Shown here in pieces: positions 25,130 to 33,784 of a DNA stretch of 64,000 nucleotides. Both the position numbers and the translations under genes were made by a program. The stretch is taken from contig PASN01000004.1 in the NCBI GenBank assembly GCA_002711995.1, positions 71,674 through 135,673 on the forward strand, read 5' to 3'. Each line of letters opens with the position of its first letter. Within the stretch, counting starts at the first letter, position 1. The notes under the pieces are model-generated. The model saw only the letters and a program-made list of their open reading frames with translations. It searched no databases and was not told the origin of the DNA. The stretch is from Halobacteriovoraceae bacterium (GTDB lineage Bacteria; Bdellovibrionota; Bacteriovoracia; Bacteriovoracales; Bacteriovoracaceae).

Positions 25130-26116
25130 CTAAATAAGTCCAAGATCTTTTACAGTGTCTCTTTCTTTTTTGAGCTCTTCCAAGGTGGCGTTGAACTTCT
25201 CTTGTCCAAAGTCATTGTGCTCAATTCCCTCAACCACAACAACTTTGCCGTTCTCAGTTCTACATGGGTAAGAGAAGATCAAACCTTCGTCCACGCCGTA
25301 TTGGCCATTGCTGGCGATACACATGGAATATGTCTCACCCGCTGGAGTGTCGTGAGTAAGGTTGTATACACCTTGAACACATGCGTTAGCAGCACTTGCA
25401 GCAGAACTTGCTCCACGAGCTTTAATGATCGCAGCGCCTCTTTGCTGAACGTCTTTAATAAAGTCGCCTTTTAGCCACTCTTCGTCAGTGATAACTTCAT
25501 TAGCAGGCCTTCCATCAATCTTAGCGTTAAAGAAGTCAGGATATTGAGTGGCTGAGTGGTTGCCCCAAATAGTCATGTTTTGAACTTTAGTCACATCAAC
25601 GCCAGCTTTTTGAGCAAGTTGAGTCTTAGCTCTATTTTCATCAAGCATAGTCATTGCGAAGAATCTGTCTTTTGGAAGTCCTGAAGCCTCCATAGCGATC
25701 AAGCAGTTAGTGTTGCACGGGTTTCCAACAACAAATAGCTTACAGTCGTCAGCTCCAACTTCTTTGATTGCCTTACCTAATGGGCCAAAGATTCCACCGT
25801 TAACTTTAAGAAGGTCACCCCTCTCCATTCCAGCTTTTCTTGGAACCGCTCCAATGGCAAGAACCCAGTTGGCGTCCTTAAACGCAACTTCCATCTTGTC
25901 AGAGCAAACTATATTTTTAAGAAGAGGAAACGCACAGTCATCCAATTCCATTTTAACGCCTTCCAGCGCGCCAAGAGCTTGAGGAAGCTCTAGAAGTTGA
26001 AGCTCAACCTCTGTGTCAGGGCCAAACATCTGTCCTGAAGCTATTCTGAAAAGTATTGCATAACCAATCTGTCCCGCGGCGCCTGTAACCGCCACCTTTA
26101 CTCGCTTATTTGCCAT
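25130..26116 (-). CDS. mdh: Malate dehydrogenase
   Basis: NAD-dependent oxidoreductase converting malate and oxaloacetate in the TCA cycle. The 328-residue form begins with the Rossmann motif [21 protein letters not shown]. It carries NDVE-equivalent substrate residues in [18 protein letters not shown], the catalytic His in [12 protein letters not shown] and the [11 protein letters not shown] helix. It belongs to the cytosolic-type MDH clade with the roughly 328-residue length. GGAGG lies directly upstream of the ATG and a strong terminator follows, so it is probably a single-gene transcript. Confidence 0.96.
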   Translation of the reverse strand: MANKRVKVAVTGAAGQIGYAILFRIASGQMFGPDTEVELQLLELPQALGALEGVKMELDDCAFPLLKNIVCSDKMEVAFKDANWVLAIGAVPRKAGMERGDLLKVNGGIFGPLGKAIKEVGADDCKLFVVGNPCNTNCLIAMEASGLPKDRFFAMTMLDENRAKTQLAQKAGVDVTKVQNMTIWGNHSATQYPDFFNAKIDGRPANEVITDEEWLKGDFIKDVQQRGAAIIKARGASSAASAANACVQGVYNLTHDTPAGETYSMCIASNGQYGVDEGLIFSYPCRTENGKVVVVEGIEHNDFGQEKFNATLEELKKERDTVKDLGLI

Positions 26117-26251
26117 ATGTCCTCCATATTAATTTGGCCAATGATAATGGAAGAAAGTATAGTTGATTAATAAAAAAGAGTAAAACCCCTGATAGACAAA
26201 TCTTGGGTAAACTCCTAGTATCTTATGTAAAATACAAAGGAGCGAAGTGTC

Positions 26252-26797
26252 ATGTCTGAAGAGGGCAAGAGCAAAAGCAAAAATTTTAAGGGCAAAAATA
26301 GACGTCCGCGCCGTGGGCCTAGAAAACCAGGTCCAAATAAGAATAAACAGGGACCTAGAAAAGAGGGTGGAGGTGCAAATAAAAGTAGGCGTCCAAAATC
26401 CCTAACTCCGGCCAGAATACTTCAAAAGTACGACAACCTTCTCGAGCAACATATTGTTGCACGCCGCAAGCTATATGAAATGCACGGTAGGGCCCAGGGC
26501 AGACAACTCGAGAAAATCCAAAATAACTTCCAGACAACCTTGGAAGCTATCAGAAGATTTGAAACCAATTTGAAAGATTGGCAAATAGAAGTTCTAAAAG
26601 AAAAAATTGATAGATACCCAGCTGATAGACAATTCTCAGCAACTCATGGCCTTGAGCCTAAAGGTGAAGAAGTTCCATTCGCTGGGGACTTTGAAGACCC
26701 TCACCTGCTTCCAACTCAGATCGAGGCGGATTACTCGAATGACACCGAAGAGTCCATTGGAACAATCGAAGACTACAAAAACTATAAAGGCCTCTAA
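26252..26797 (+). CDS. Basic, disordered N-terminus protein, unknown function
   Basis: A 181-residue protein. Residues 1-50 are almost entirely Lys, Arg, Gly, Pro and Asn (for example NRRPRRGPRKPGPNKNKQG), typical of a disordered nucleic-acid-binding tail. Residues about 52-115 form a probable coiled or helical segment (ARILQKYDNLLEQHIVARRK). The last 60 residues are acidic. The combination of a basic tail with an amphipathic helix suggests an RNA- or ribosome-associated protein, somewhat like alphaproteobacterial DUF4167 proteins, but no family match is claimed. AAAGGAG precedes the ATG, and a terminator overlaps its 3' end. Confidence 0.7.
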   Translation: MSEEGKSKSKNFKGKNRRPRRGPRKPGPNKNKQGPRKEGGGANKSRRPKSLTPARILQKYDNLLEQHIVARRKLYEMHGRAQGRQLEKIQNNFQTTLEAIRRFETNLKDWQIEVLKEKIDRYPADRQFSATHGLEPKGEEVPFAGDFEDPHLLPTQIEADYSNDTEESIGTIEDYKNYKGL

Positions 26798-26814
26798 GAA
26801 GAGGCCTTTTTTAT
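26786..26814 (+). terminator. Rho-independent terminator
   Basis: AAAGGCCTC and GAGGCCTTT form a 9-bp stem with a 6-base loop, followed by TTTTTTATTT. The stem starts inside the last codons of the basic protein gene. The A-run on its 5' side may let it also serve the convergent XRE gene. Confidence 0.9.
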
Positions 26815-26838
26815 TTCACTATAATTTTAATTATTCAG

Positions 26839-27207
26839 TTAAGAATTAGAAGACATTTTGAAATCGCCACTTGCACTTTCATTGGCGAAATCTCTTTTGG
26901 AATCAATTGTTGAGCCAGTGTGGATAGACTGAACCTCTGCCGCTTGAGAAACACGAAGGTAGTTGTCTAAAGTCTCTTCGTGGTCTTTAAGAATCGCCTT
27001 CTTCAAATCCTCAGAGTCGATGTCTAAAACCTCTGAAACTCTAACTAGCATTTTTAATGGAATATTACACAATGCTCTTTCAACGTTGCTGATGAATTGT
27101 CCGTTTTTATATCCTAACAAGTGCGACAACTCGGACTGGGAATAACCTTTTGGATGTTGTAATCTTTTAGTGCGAATAAGTTGAGCAATGTTCTTAAAAC
27201 AGCGCAT
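26839..27207 (-). CDS. XRE-family helix-turn-helix regulator
   Basis: A 122-residue DNA-binding protein. Residues about 5-65 form a Cro/C1-type HTH: IAQLIRTKRLQHPKGYSQSE, LSHLLGYKNGQFISNVERAL (recognition helix region) and a closing helix LVRVSEVLDID. The C-terminal 55 residues are Ser/Asp-rich and probably flexible, without a recognisable sensor domain. AGGAGA precedes the ATG. It is convergent with the basic protein gene and divergent from exonuclease III. The target is unknown; autoregulation is usual in the family. Confidence 0.85.
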   Translation of the reverse strand: MRCFKNIAQLIRTKRLQHPKGYSQSELSHLLGYKNGQFISNVERALCNIPLKMLVRVSEVLDIDSEDLKKAILKDHEETLDNYLRVSQAAEVQSIHTGSTIDSKRDFANESASGDFKMSSNS

Positions 27208-27334
27208 GAAGTCTCCTACTGAATATTGGGGTCATTATAATAACAATTTTTCTCTGAATGTCTCGAACATTCTCAAAAAAAATTATAGATTAATACTGCC
27301 CTAAAAAATAAAAAAAAAAAGAGAGAGGAAAATT

Positions 27335-28105
27335 TTGAAAAAGCTTGTGTCGTGGAATGTCAATGGTATTCGGGCCGTAGAGCGCAAAGGTTTTAGCGAG
27401 TGGTTGAACCAAGATTCACCAAACATCGTGTGCTTACAAGAAATCAAGGCGGCAAAAGATCAGTTTCCAAAGAATATTTTGGAACATGAAAATTATCATA
27501 TTTATATAAATTCCGCTGATCGCCGCGGCTATTCCGGTGTCTGTGTAATGACGCAGGAGAAACCGAACAAAGTGATCGACCAAATAGGAATTGACAAATT
27601 TGATGTGGAAGGAAGAACTCTTATTCTCGAATTTGATGACTTTGTTTTAATAAATTGCTACTTCCCTAATGGTGGACGTGACCATTCAAGAGTGGATTTT
27701 AAACTTGAGTTTTACCACGCAATTTTAGAGATCTACAAAGAGTACAGGGAGCGTGGGCATAACGTGGTGATCACCGGTGATTTCAACACTTCCCATAAAG
27801 AAATTGATCTTGCGAACCCAAAAGCAAACAAGAAGTCCACTGGTTTTTTGGATCACGAAAGAGAGTGGATAGATATCTATCTTGACGCTGGAATGGTTGA
27901 CTGTTTTAGAGAGCTCTACCCTGAAAAAGTTGGCGAATACACTTGGTGGACTTATAGAAATAACTGCCGTGAAAGAAATATTGGCTGGCGTCTAGACTAC
28001 TTTATGGCAAATAAAGAATTTATGGAAAAAGTTGAAGCTTGCGCCCATAGGCCAGAAGTTTTAGGCAGCGACCACTGCCCTGTTGAAATATGCATTAAAG
28101 CTTAG
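27335..28105 (+). CDS. xth: Exodeoxyribonuclease III
   Basis: A 256-residue AP endonuclease and 3'-5' exonuclease for base excision repair. The exonuclease-endonuclease-phosphatase fold is complete: SWNVNGIRA, catalytic Glu in CLQEIKA, GYSGVCVMT, the Asp-x-Asn in ITGDFNTSHKEIDL, WTYRNNCRERNIGWRLDY and the terminal SDHCPVE. The start codon is TTG at 27335, preceded by GAGAGGAA. The downstream intergenic region holds a 54-base degenerate copy of this gene's own 3' end, so the 3' flank has been tandemly duplicated. Confidence 0.95.
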   Translation: MKKLVSWNVNGIRAVERKGFSEWLNQDSPNIVCLQEIKAAKDQFPKNILEHENYHIYINSADRRGYSGVCVMTQEKPNKVIDQIGIDKFDVEGRTLILEFDDFVLINCYFPNGGRDHSRVDFKLEFYHAILEIYKEYRERGHNVVITGDFNTSHKEIDLANPKANKKSTGFLDHEREWIDIYLDAGMVDCFRELYPEKVGEYTWWTYRNNCRERNIGWRLDYFMANKEFMEKVEACAHRPEVLGSDHCPVEICIKA

Positions 28106-28605
28106 TACCCCACATAGAACTTCTCGAGACCCATTTCGAGAAGTTTCTTATTAAAATCTTTTCTAAATTTTTTAAATTCTCTATAGTCTGACTTTCCAAG
28201 GAGCTTGCGAAGCTTAGTGTTGTATTCTTCGTTTATTTTACCTATTTGAACTCTTCCTTTTTTGGAAAGCATAACTTTTTCTTTATTGCGGCCGTTGATG
28301 TATTTTTTAATTTCTTCCAGCCTTTTATCTCTGAGTTCCTGATACTTGGATATATCTTCACTGCCCAATCTCAGAATATTCGTAAAGAAGTCTTGCTTGT
28401 CATTTTCATATGTGTCATGGACTTTAGATAAGGTTTTTTCAAACTTCCCCATGTCTTTTTCTTTTTGAACTCCTGCTTGAGCAACTGAGATTTGGTCTCC
28501 ATGAAGTTCATCATTAACATCACTTTCTAAGACAGCATCATTCGTTGCAAGGAAGAAGTTTAAAGCGACACTTGCGCCCAAAAGAATAAAAAGAAGTTTA
28601 TTCAT
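28102..28605 (-). CDS. Exported helical protein, Spy/CpxP-like, duplicate 1
   Basis: A 167-residue protein with an N-terminal signal or anchor (MNKLLFILLGASVALNFFLA) and the shared motif DQISVAQAGVQK. The remaining 110 residues are long charged helices ending YREFKKFRKDFNKKLLEMG. The pattern loosely recalls periplasmic Spy/CpxP-type chaperones, but no diagnostic motif is present. AAGGAA precedes the ATG. It is a paralogue of the next minus-strand gene, sharing MNKLLF-LLGASVALNF, DQISVAQAG and KFR-FNKKL. Its 3' end overlaps the xth stop by 4 bases. The pair arose by a tandem duplication that also copied the xth tail. Confidence 0.7.
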   Translation of the reverse strand: MNKLLFILLGASVALNFFLATNDAVLESDVNDELHGDQISVAQAGVQKEKDMGKFEKTLSKVHDTYENDKQDFFTNILRLGSEDISKYQELRDKRLEEIKKYINGRNKEKVMLSKKGRVQIGKINEEYNTKLRKLLGKSDYREFKKFRKDFNKKLLEMGLEKFYVGY

Positions 28606-28631
28606 ATAGTTTCCTTATAAACGCAATGCTT

Positions 28632-28685
28632 CCAGAAGTGTTGAGCAGTAAGCACTACACTTTTGAGATAGGCATTAAAGCTTAG
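28632..28685 (+). pseudogene. Duplicated fragment of the xth 3' end
   Basis: These 54 bases align without gaps to the last 54 bases of xth (28052-28105), including the stop codon. Translated in the same frame they give PEVLSSKHYTFEIGIKA against PEVLGSDHCPVEICIKA in the intact gene. The final ATTAAAGCTTAG is identical. The piece is 5' truncated and cannot be expressed. It marks the boundary of a tandem duplication that copied the xth end together with the neighbouring exported-protein gene. Confidence 0.85.
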
Positions 28686-29263
28686 AATTGGATTAGGTAT
28701 TCCATCTTGCCATCTTCAATAAGCTTCTTATTGAAATTCTCTCTAAACTTTTGATAGTCATTGAAAGAGGTTTCACCGAAAACCTCTTTCAACATGCCAT
28801 CATAGTCTTTATCAATTTTTGCCATTTCAAGCATTTCATCAGTTGTTAAAGTTACAGTGGAAGCTTGGCCGTACTTGCGATTTAAGTACTCTGTGATTTC
28901 CTTAATTCTCTCTTCTTTCAGTTGGTAGTAAACGTCTATCTGATCAGAGGATAAATTCAAGGTGTATTCAAAAAACCTTTGAGAGTCTTGCTCAAACTGT
29001 TTTGTTACTTTTGAGATAGTCTCTTCATCTAGTTTTTGATTTTTTACAATATCTTTAGAACCTGTACACTTAACTTGCTTCTCACAAGGAGGACAATTGC
29101 TTTCCCCTTTTCTAATTCCCGCCTGAGCAACAGAGATTTGATCAATTGGGGCCGGCTCGTGATATTCTTCATCGAGATCGTCTTTAACAACAACATCAAC
29201 TTTCACTAGGTAAAAGTTCAAAGCAACACTTGCTCCAAGTAGACTGAAAAGAAGTTTATTCAT
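28682..29263 (-). CDS. Exported helical protein, Spy/CpxP-like, duplicate 2
   Basis: A 193-residue paralogue of the preceding minus-strand gene, with the same signal segment (MNKLLFSLLGASVALNFYL) and DQISVAQAGIRKG. It differs by an inserted Cys-containing stretch (NCPPCEKQVKC) that could form a disulfide or bind metal. The C-terminal helices end in YQKFRENFNKKLIEDG. I used the Met at 29263, preceded by AAGGAA; the open frame extends 11 codons further upstream without a better site. The 3' end overlaps the xth remnant by 4 bases, exactly mirroring how duplicate 1 overlaps intact xth. Confidence 0.7.
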   Translation of the reverse strand: MNKLLFSLLGASVALNFYLVKVDVVVKDDLDEEYHEPAPIDQISVAQAGIRKGESNCPPCEKQVKCTGSKDIVKNQKLDEETISKVTKQFEQDSQRFFEYTLNLSSDQIDVYYQLKEERIKEITEYLNRKYGQASTVTLTTDEMLEMAKIDKDYDGMLKEVFGETSFNDYQKFRENFNKKLIEDGKMEYLIQF

Positions 29264-29313
29264 AATGATTCCTTTGCATATAATTCTACATAGCAATTGC
29301 CGCTTTTGAAAGC

Positions 29314-30609
29314 CTATTGCTTTTCAAACAGGCATTTCCCCTTAAAGAACACCTTATTTGGCAATTGGTCATAGGAGATTCTCTTTCTTCTTCCCCTATT
29401 TACGATCTTTTCTAATGCTTGTTCTGCGCTTTCTAACTCACCCTTAGGCGCGTTGACAGTAATAAAGCTTGCTTCCTTACCCTTTTTAAAGTTTCCTGAG
29501 ACCTTGGAAACTCCCATGGCCTCCGCTCCAGCAACAGTTGATCTAAACAGGGCCTTTGTATAAGTCGCCTCAGGGTTCACACCCTTATTTTGATCAACAA
29601 ACGATCTCATAACGTCAAACATGGAAAGAATTGGGCCGCCACCGATATCCGATGCAAGCGCCCAGCGTACTTTATGCTTTTCAGTTCTTTTAAAATCAAA
29701 TAATCCAGAGCCCAGACCTTTTTGTCTGATCGGAGCATTAGAAGTTGGACAATGGGCAATAACTGTCTTGGTTCTTGAGAGCTTTCTAAGTTCAGCGTCT
29801 GACATGTGGATTGCATGTCCCATAATTGTTTTAGGGCCTAAAAGGTCAACCTTGTCATAGATATCGGTGTAGTTTTTAACGTTCTTAAACTCAGGAAGAT
29901 CTCTGTAGATAGAAAGCACAAATTCAATCTCGCCGTGGTTTTCTGAAAGGTGGGTTTGGATAAATGATCCATGTTTCTTTGCTGCGGCAGCGGACTTTTT
30001 CATAGTCTCTGGATCAGTTGCAATCGCAAACCTAGGGGTAAGGGCGTATTTCTCTTTGTATTTCTTGGAAAGCTTCTTAGCTAGATCAATTGCTTCTTTT
30101 TTTGTTTGAGTAAGAAACTTTGGAGAATTCATAGTCATCTGAACATTTCCAATTGCAAAGTGTCCAATAGCGTTTTCTTGAGCGTGGTCAAGAGCGTGCT
30201 CATGGATTGAAGAATAGATCGCTCCACCTAGAGTTCCGGTTTCAATTAGTCTTTGGAAGAACTTTTTCGCTTTATTCTTAGAGTAAGTCTTTTTCTCAAA
30301 TTTTCTTTCTGCAGGAAAAGTGTATTTTTCAAGCCATTCCAGTAGCTTTGCCTTGGGCATTTCTCTTACATCGTCTTGTACCCAGTGAAAGTGGATATCA
30401 TAAAATGAAGGCATGATAAGTTGGCCTTGCATGTCAATAAGCTCAGCTTCATTGATTGCTCTTTTAGTTACTTTGGAAGCGTCTTTAACACTATCCACAA
30501 TCCAGCCGTCCTTTGTTTCCACAATAGTTAACGCGCCATCCCTATAATAGTCGCACTTTGTGTCGCTGATTGGGTTGAGTATTTGTCCAAGTATAATTTT
30601 CTTTTTCAT
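29314..30609 (-). CDS. guaD: Guanine deaminase-like amidohydrolase
   Basis: A 431-residue metal-dependent amidohydrolase that by motif pattern converts guanine to xanthine. Metal ligands: the HxH in YDIHFHWVQ, His in IQTHLSENHGEIEFV, His in IMGHAIHMSD and Asp in LASDIGGGP. The HCPTSNAPIRQKGLGSGLF loop matches the guanine deaminase substrate loop. Purine salvage from prey nucleic acid is a plausible use. The start at 30609 (ATG with TAGGAA 6 bases before) is preferred to an in-frame TTG at 30627. It is divergent from the NfeD-like gene. Confidence 0.88.
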   Translation of the reverse strand: MKKKIILGQILNPISDTKCDYYRDGALTIVETKDGWIVDSVKDASKVTKRAINEAELIDMQGQLIMPSFYDIHFHWVQDDVREMPKAKLLEWLEKYTFPAERKFEKKTYSKNKAKKFFQRLIETGTLGGAIYSSIHEHALDHAQENAIGHFAIGNVQMTMNSPKFLTQTKKEAIDLAKKLSKKYKEKYALTPRFAIATDPETMKKSAAAAKKHGSFIQTHLSENHGEIEFVLSIYRDLPEFKNVKNYTDIYDKVDLLGPKTIMGHAIHMSDAELRKLSRTKTVIAHCPTSNAPIRQKGLGSGLFDFKRTEKHKVRWALASDIGGGPILSMFDVMRSFVDQNKGVNPEATYTKALFRSTVAGAEAMGVSKVSGNFKKGKEASFITVNAPKGELESAEQALEKIVNRGRRKRISYDQLPNKVFFKGKCLFEKQ

Positions 30610-30656
30610 CTTTATTCCTATAGGCAATTCTCTGTACTAGAGATCATTTTTATTCT

Positions 30657-31991
30657 ATGTTTTTCTGTATGAAAACTTGTATTAATTATCTCATTTTACT
30701 GTTGTCTTTATCATTTTCCAACGCGTTTGGACAAGCTGTAAAAGCTGAAGATTACGCGGTAAAGCGATTTAAGACGCTTGAAATTTCATCAAGCATAAAT
30801 CCCGCCACCTACAGTTACCTCTCAACAGAGATTAATAAAGCAAAATCCCAGTTTGGAGACCTAGTCATCATTAAGATGAACACCCCTGGCGGACTTGTTA
30901 CCACTACAAAAGATATTATTACTTTAATAGGAAAAAGTGATGTTCCTGTTGTTGTTTGGATCTCCCCCGAGGGTGCCAGCGCCACAAGCGCAGGAGCGAT
31001 TATCGCATCCAGCGCGCACATTCTCACTATGAGTGAAGGAACCAATATTGGAGCTGCCACTCCTATAGGTATGGGAAAAGATATAGAGCAAAAAGATGCA
31101 AAGGCCAAGGCAGTGAATGATCTTGTGGCCCTAGTAAGCTCACTATCTGAATCTAGAGGAAGAAATTCCGAGGCGTTTGCTAAAATGATTAGTGATGCGG
31201 CAAGCTTTAGCGCGCAAGAGGCCATGGACAAGAAGATCGTTGACGCAATTACCAATACCCAAGTTGACTTGATCAAATTTATAGACGGCCAAACCGTTCG
31301 AATTAAAGGCAAAGACGTCAAACTTAGTGTTGAAAAAGGTGCCGCAGTCATTGAGGCCGACATGGATCCAGGACAGATGATCCTTGATATATTTTCAAAT
31401 CCAATGACCGCTTACATCCTATTTATGATTGGCGCTGCACTTGTATACTTTGAGTTTCAAGCTCCAGGAGGATTCATTGCCGGCTCTGTGGGAGTGGTCT
31501 TTTTAATTCTTGCCGCCATAGGCTTTCAGGTACTGCCACTTAACTTTGGAGCATTAGGGCTAATAATCCTGTCATTTGTCCTGTTCATACTTGAGATTTA
31601 CATAACAAGCTATGGAATTCTCGCCCTGGCCGGAACTGCTGCACTGATATTTGGTTCACTGTTTTTGTTCAGAACTGAGAATGCTTATATGGACATCCAG
31701 CTCCCACTAATTCTTTCAGTGGTTGGTGCCATTCTTCTTTATATTTTTATTGTGGGATACGTTCTGTTTGCAGGAGCAACTAAAAGAAAAGATAGAAAGA
31801 AATTCTTCACCAGCAAAGACGAATTTGCTCATATTTCAAAGTACATCCGCTTTGAAGATGAGCAGCATTACTACCAAGTGAAAATCTCAGGTGAAACCTG
31901 GAACGCTAAAAGCTCCAATCGCTATGAGATAAAAGATAAAGTGAAGGTCATAGATCAAGACAACGATAAAATGATACTTATATTAGAATAG
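30657..31991 (+). CDS. NfeD-like membrane serine protease, long form
   Basis: A 444-residue protein. A signal peptide (MKTCINYLILLLSLSFSNAFG) is followed by a ClpP-like protease domain: MNTPGGLVTTTKDI, then the Ser nucleophile region GASATSAGAIIASSAHI with EGTNIGAATPIGMG. Residues about 240-375 contain several membrane segments, and the soluble C-terminal domain of about 60 residues has the OB-like NfeD fold. Long-form NfeD proteases pair with stomatin-type partners, exactly as here, where a slipin gene begins 9 bases after the stop. They are thought to cleave the stomatin C-terminus. ATG 30657 or 30669 may be the true start; neither has a strong ribosome binding site. Confidence 0.9.
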   Translation: MFFCMKTCINYLILLLSLSFSNAFGQAVKAEDYAVKRFKTLEISSSINPATYSYLSTEINKAKSQFGDLVIIKMNTPGGLVTTTKDIITLIGKSDVPVVVWISPEGASATSAGAIIASSAHILTMSEGTNIGAATPIGMGKDIEQKDAKAKAVNDLVALVSSLSESRGRNSEAFAKMISDAASFSAQEAMDKKIVDAITNTQVDLIKFIDGQTVRIKGKDVKLSVEKGAAVIEADMDPGQMILDIFSNPMTAYILFMIGAALVYFEFQAPGGFIAGSVGVVFLILAAIGFQVLPLNFGALGLIILSFVLFILEIYITSYGILALAGTAALIFGSLFLFRTENAYMDIQLPLILSVVGAILLYIFIVGYVLFAGATKRKDRKKFFTSKDEFAHISKYIRFEDEQHYYQVKISGETWNAKSSNRYEIKDKVKVIDQDNDKMILILE

Positions 31992-32000
31992 GAGTTTCTC

Positions 32001-32738
32001 ATGTTTAGCTACTTGCCGTTTATTGTCATTATCCTAGTGCTTCTAATGAGCACAATCAAAATCCTCAATGAATATGAAAGAGGCGTTGTTTTTCGTCTTG
32101 GTGAATTCGTTGCGGTAAGAGGTCCAGGTCTGATTCTTGTCATCCCAGGTCTTGAGAAGATGATGAAAATTGATCTTCGTGTTGTGACTATGGATGTTCC
32201 AACTCAAGACATCATCACAAAAGATAACGTTTCCATGAAACTAAATGGCGTTGTCTACTTTAGAGTTAACAATCCAGAGAAAGCTGTAATCCAAGTTGAA
32301 AACTTCTACCACGCAACTGCTCAGATTTCTCAAACAACCCTTAGAAGCGTTGCTGGCCAGTACGAGCTGGATGACCTTCTTTCAAGCCGTGAAGAGATCA
32401 ATGATCGTCTTCAAATCATCCTTGATGAGCTCACAGAGCCATGGGGAGTAAAGGTTACTAACGTTGAACTAAAAGCAATCGACCTGCCTGAAGAGATGCA
32501 AAGAGCAATGGCAAAGCAAGCTCAGGCGGAAAGAGATAAAAGAGCAAAAATCATTGGCGCTGAAGGTGAATTCCAAGCAGCTAAAAAACTTGCTGAAGCG
32601 GCTGAAGTACTTGCAACTCAAAAAGACGCTCTAACTCTTAGATACTTGGATACAATGAGGGATGTATCCCAAGGCTCTGGCAAATCCAGTGTCATTTTCC
32701 CAATTCCAATCGACATCTTTGACGCCTTCAAAAAGTAA
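32001..32738 (+). CDS. Slipin/stomatin-like SPFH membrane protein
   Basis: A 245-residue inner-membrane protein with one N-terminal membrane helix (residues 3-22) and an SPFH/band-7 domain: [55 protein letters not shown] and the long helix [20 protein letters not shown]. It ends soon after [12 protein letters not shown]. It forms a two-gene operon with the NfeD-like protease and is followed by a strong terminator. Members oligomerise into membrane microdomain scaffolds. AGGAG precedes the ATG. Confidence 0.93.
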   Translation: MFSYLPFIVIILVLLMSTIKILNEYERGVVFRLGEFVAVRGPGLILVIPGLEKMMKIDLRVVTMDVPTQDIITKDNVSMKLNGVVYFRVNNPEKAVIQVENFYHATAQISQTTLRSVAGQYELDDLLSSREEINDRLQIILDELTEPWGVKVTNVELKAIDLPEEMQRAMAKQAQAERDKRAKIIGAEGEFQAAKKLAEAAEVLATQKDALTLRYLDTMRDVSQGSGKSSVIFPIPIDIFDAFKK

Positions 32739-32746
32739 TAAATACC

Positions 32747-32776
32747 AGGCCGAAGCTCTTTCTTCGGCCTTTTTTA
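32747..32776 (+). terminator. Rho-independent terminator of the NfeD-slipin operon
   Basis: AGGCCGAAG and CTTCGGCCT form a 9-bp stem with a 6-base loop, followed by a run of T. It lies 8 bases beyond the slipin stop codon. Confidence 0.92.
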
Positions 32777-32848
32777 TCTCCAAAACATCACATTAAGAAA
32801 ACTTAAGAAAATGTTATAATGGTCGATAATAAACTATGGGGAGGATAC

Positions 32849-33214
32849 ATGGTTCTGATTATTGATGATGAAATTGAAATTTGTGAGAGTATTCAAGAAC
32901 TTTTGGACTTAAACCACATCAATGCTGAAATTTGCTCCTGCCCTGAACTTGCTGTTAAAAACGTTTCCACTGGCAAGTACGCTTGTGTAATCACAGATAT
33001 CGCCATGCCTAAAGTTAATGGAATTGAGCTATCAAAGACACTTAAGCTTCTGAATCCCAACATAATTATCATATGCATCTCTTCTTTCGCAGAGGTAATG
33101 CAAGAAGATCTACGAAGTGCTAGAGTGGATTTTTGTTTTCCTAAGCCGTTCTCCACAAATTCGCTGGTTGCATGTGTCAAAACCTGCTTGCTAAGAGCTG
33201 GAGCCGCCGCTTAA
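32849..33214 (+). CDS. Single-domain response regulator
   Basis: A 121-residue receiver domain: acidic pair in LIIDDEIEI, phosphoacceptor Asp in VITDIAMPKVNG, Ser in CISSFAE and Lys in CFPKPF, all canonical. No output domain follows. The start at 32849 is supported by GGGGAGG just upstream; an earlier in-frame ATG (32819) adds ten residues without a binding site. It has its own short upstream region after the slipin terminator and is convergent with the HAMP protein gene, so the two may form a small signalling unit. The cognate kinase is not in the window. Confidence 0.88.
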   Translation: MVLIIDDEIEICESIQELLDLNHINAEICSCPELAVKNVSTGKYACVITDIAMPKVNGIELSKTLKLLNPNIIIICISSFAEVMQEDLRSARVDFCFPKPFSTNSLVACVKTCLLRAGAAA

Positions 33215-33625
33215 TCACCTTTTGATAAAGCTATTGAGTGCTGTCTTTAGCTCTGGAAAAAAGTCGCCTTTTCTAAATGTGATCAGAGGACAATCTTTGC
33301 TTTTAGAGTTCGCTTCCAAATAAGTTGTAAGCCTATGAATCGGTCCGGCCACCTTATGACTAATATACAATCCCCCCAGAATCCCCAATACAATGATGGC
33401 CAATGAAGTAATAATAAAATGAAAGTTTAAATCCGCCTGTTGAGTTTTTAAAAACTCCAAAAGAGCATGACCTTGCTGCAACTCTCCCATGGCCTTCTTC
33501 TCAAGTTCAATAAAGTAATATGTGATGGCGATATAAAACCCGGCACATGCGGCTAAAGACAGGCCTAGAAAATACCCAATAAATGTAAATTGAAATCTCT
33601 TGTTAATAAGAAACGTTTTTCGCAT
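33215..33625 (-). CDS. Two-helix membrane protein with HAMP-like segment
   Basis: A 136-residue inner-membrane protein. Helix 1 spans about residues 11-38, a short periplasmic loop follows, and helix 2 lies at about 69-88. It continues into GLYISHKVAGPIHRLTTYLE, which matches the start of a HAMP linker. After the HAMP there is no kinase, cyclase or methyl-accepting domain. It may be an orphan transmembrane adaptor, or may relay to another signalling protein such as the convergent response regulator. GGAGG precedes the ATG. Its promoter side faces the IS element, which may have altered its expression. Confidence 0.7.
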   Translation of the reverse strand: MRKTFLINKRFQFTFIGYFLGLSLAACAGFYIAITYYFIELEKKAMGELQQGHALLEFLKTQQADLNFHFIITSLAIIVLGILGGLYISHKVAGPIHRLTTYLEANSKSKDCPLITFRKGDFFPELKTALNSFIKR

Positions 33626-33784
33626 TTGAGCTATCCTCCAATAACCGACTTATCGGACGAATTAGCTATGAATATAAATAAAAAAGAAGATATGTATGAC
33701 CGCCCCTTGATCAAAATCTGGGGCTGGTTACCCTAATTATGATACCGCGAAGTATTCATAAAATAACCAATGGGAGGTCATACA

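Noticed and set aside
33626-33690. A direct target repeat flanking the IS
   Set aside because: No matching short duplication was found at the two ends, as expected for IS110-family elements.
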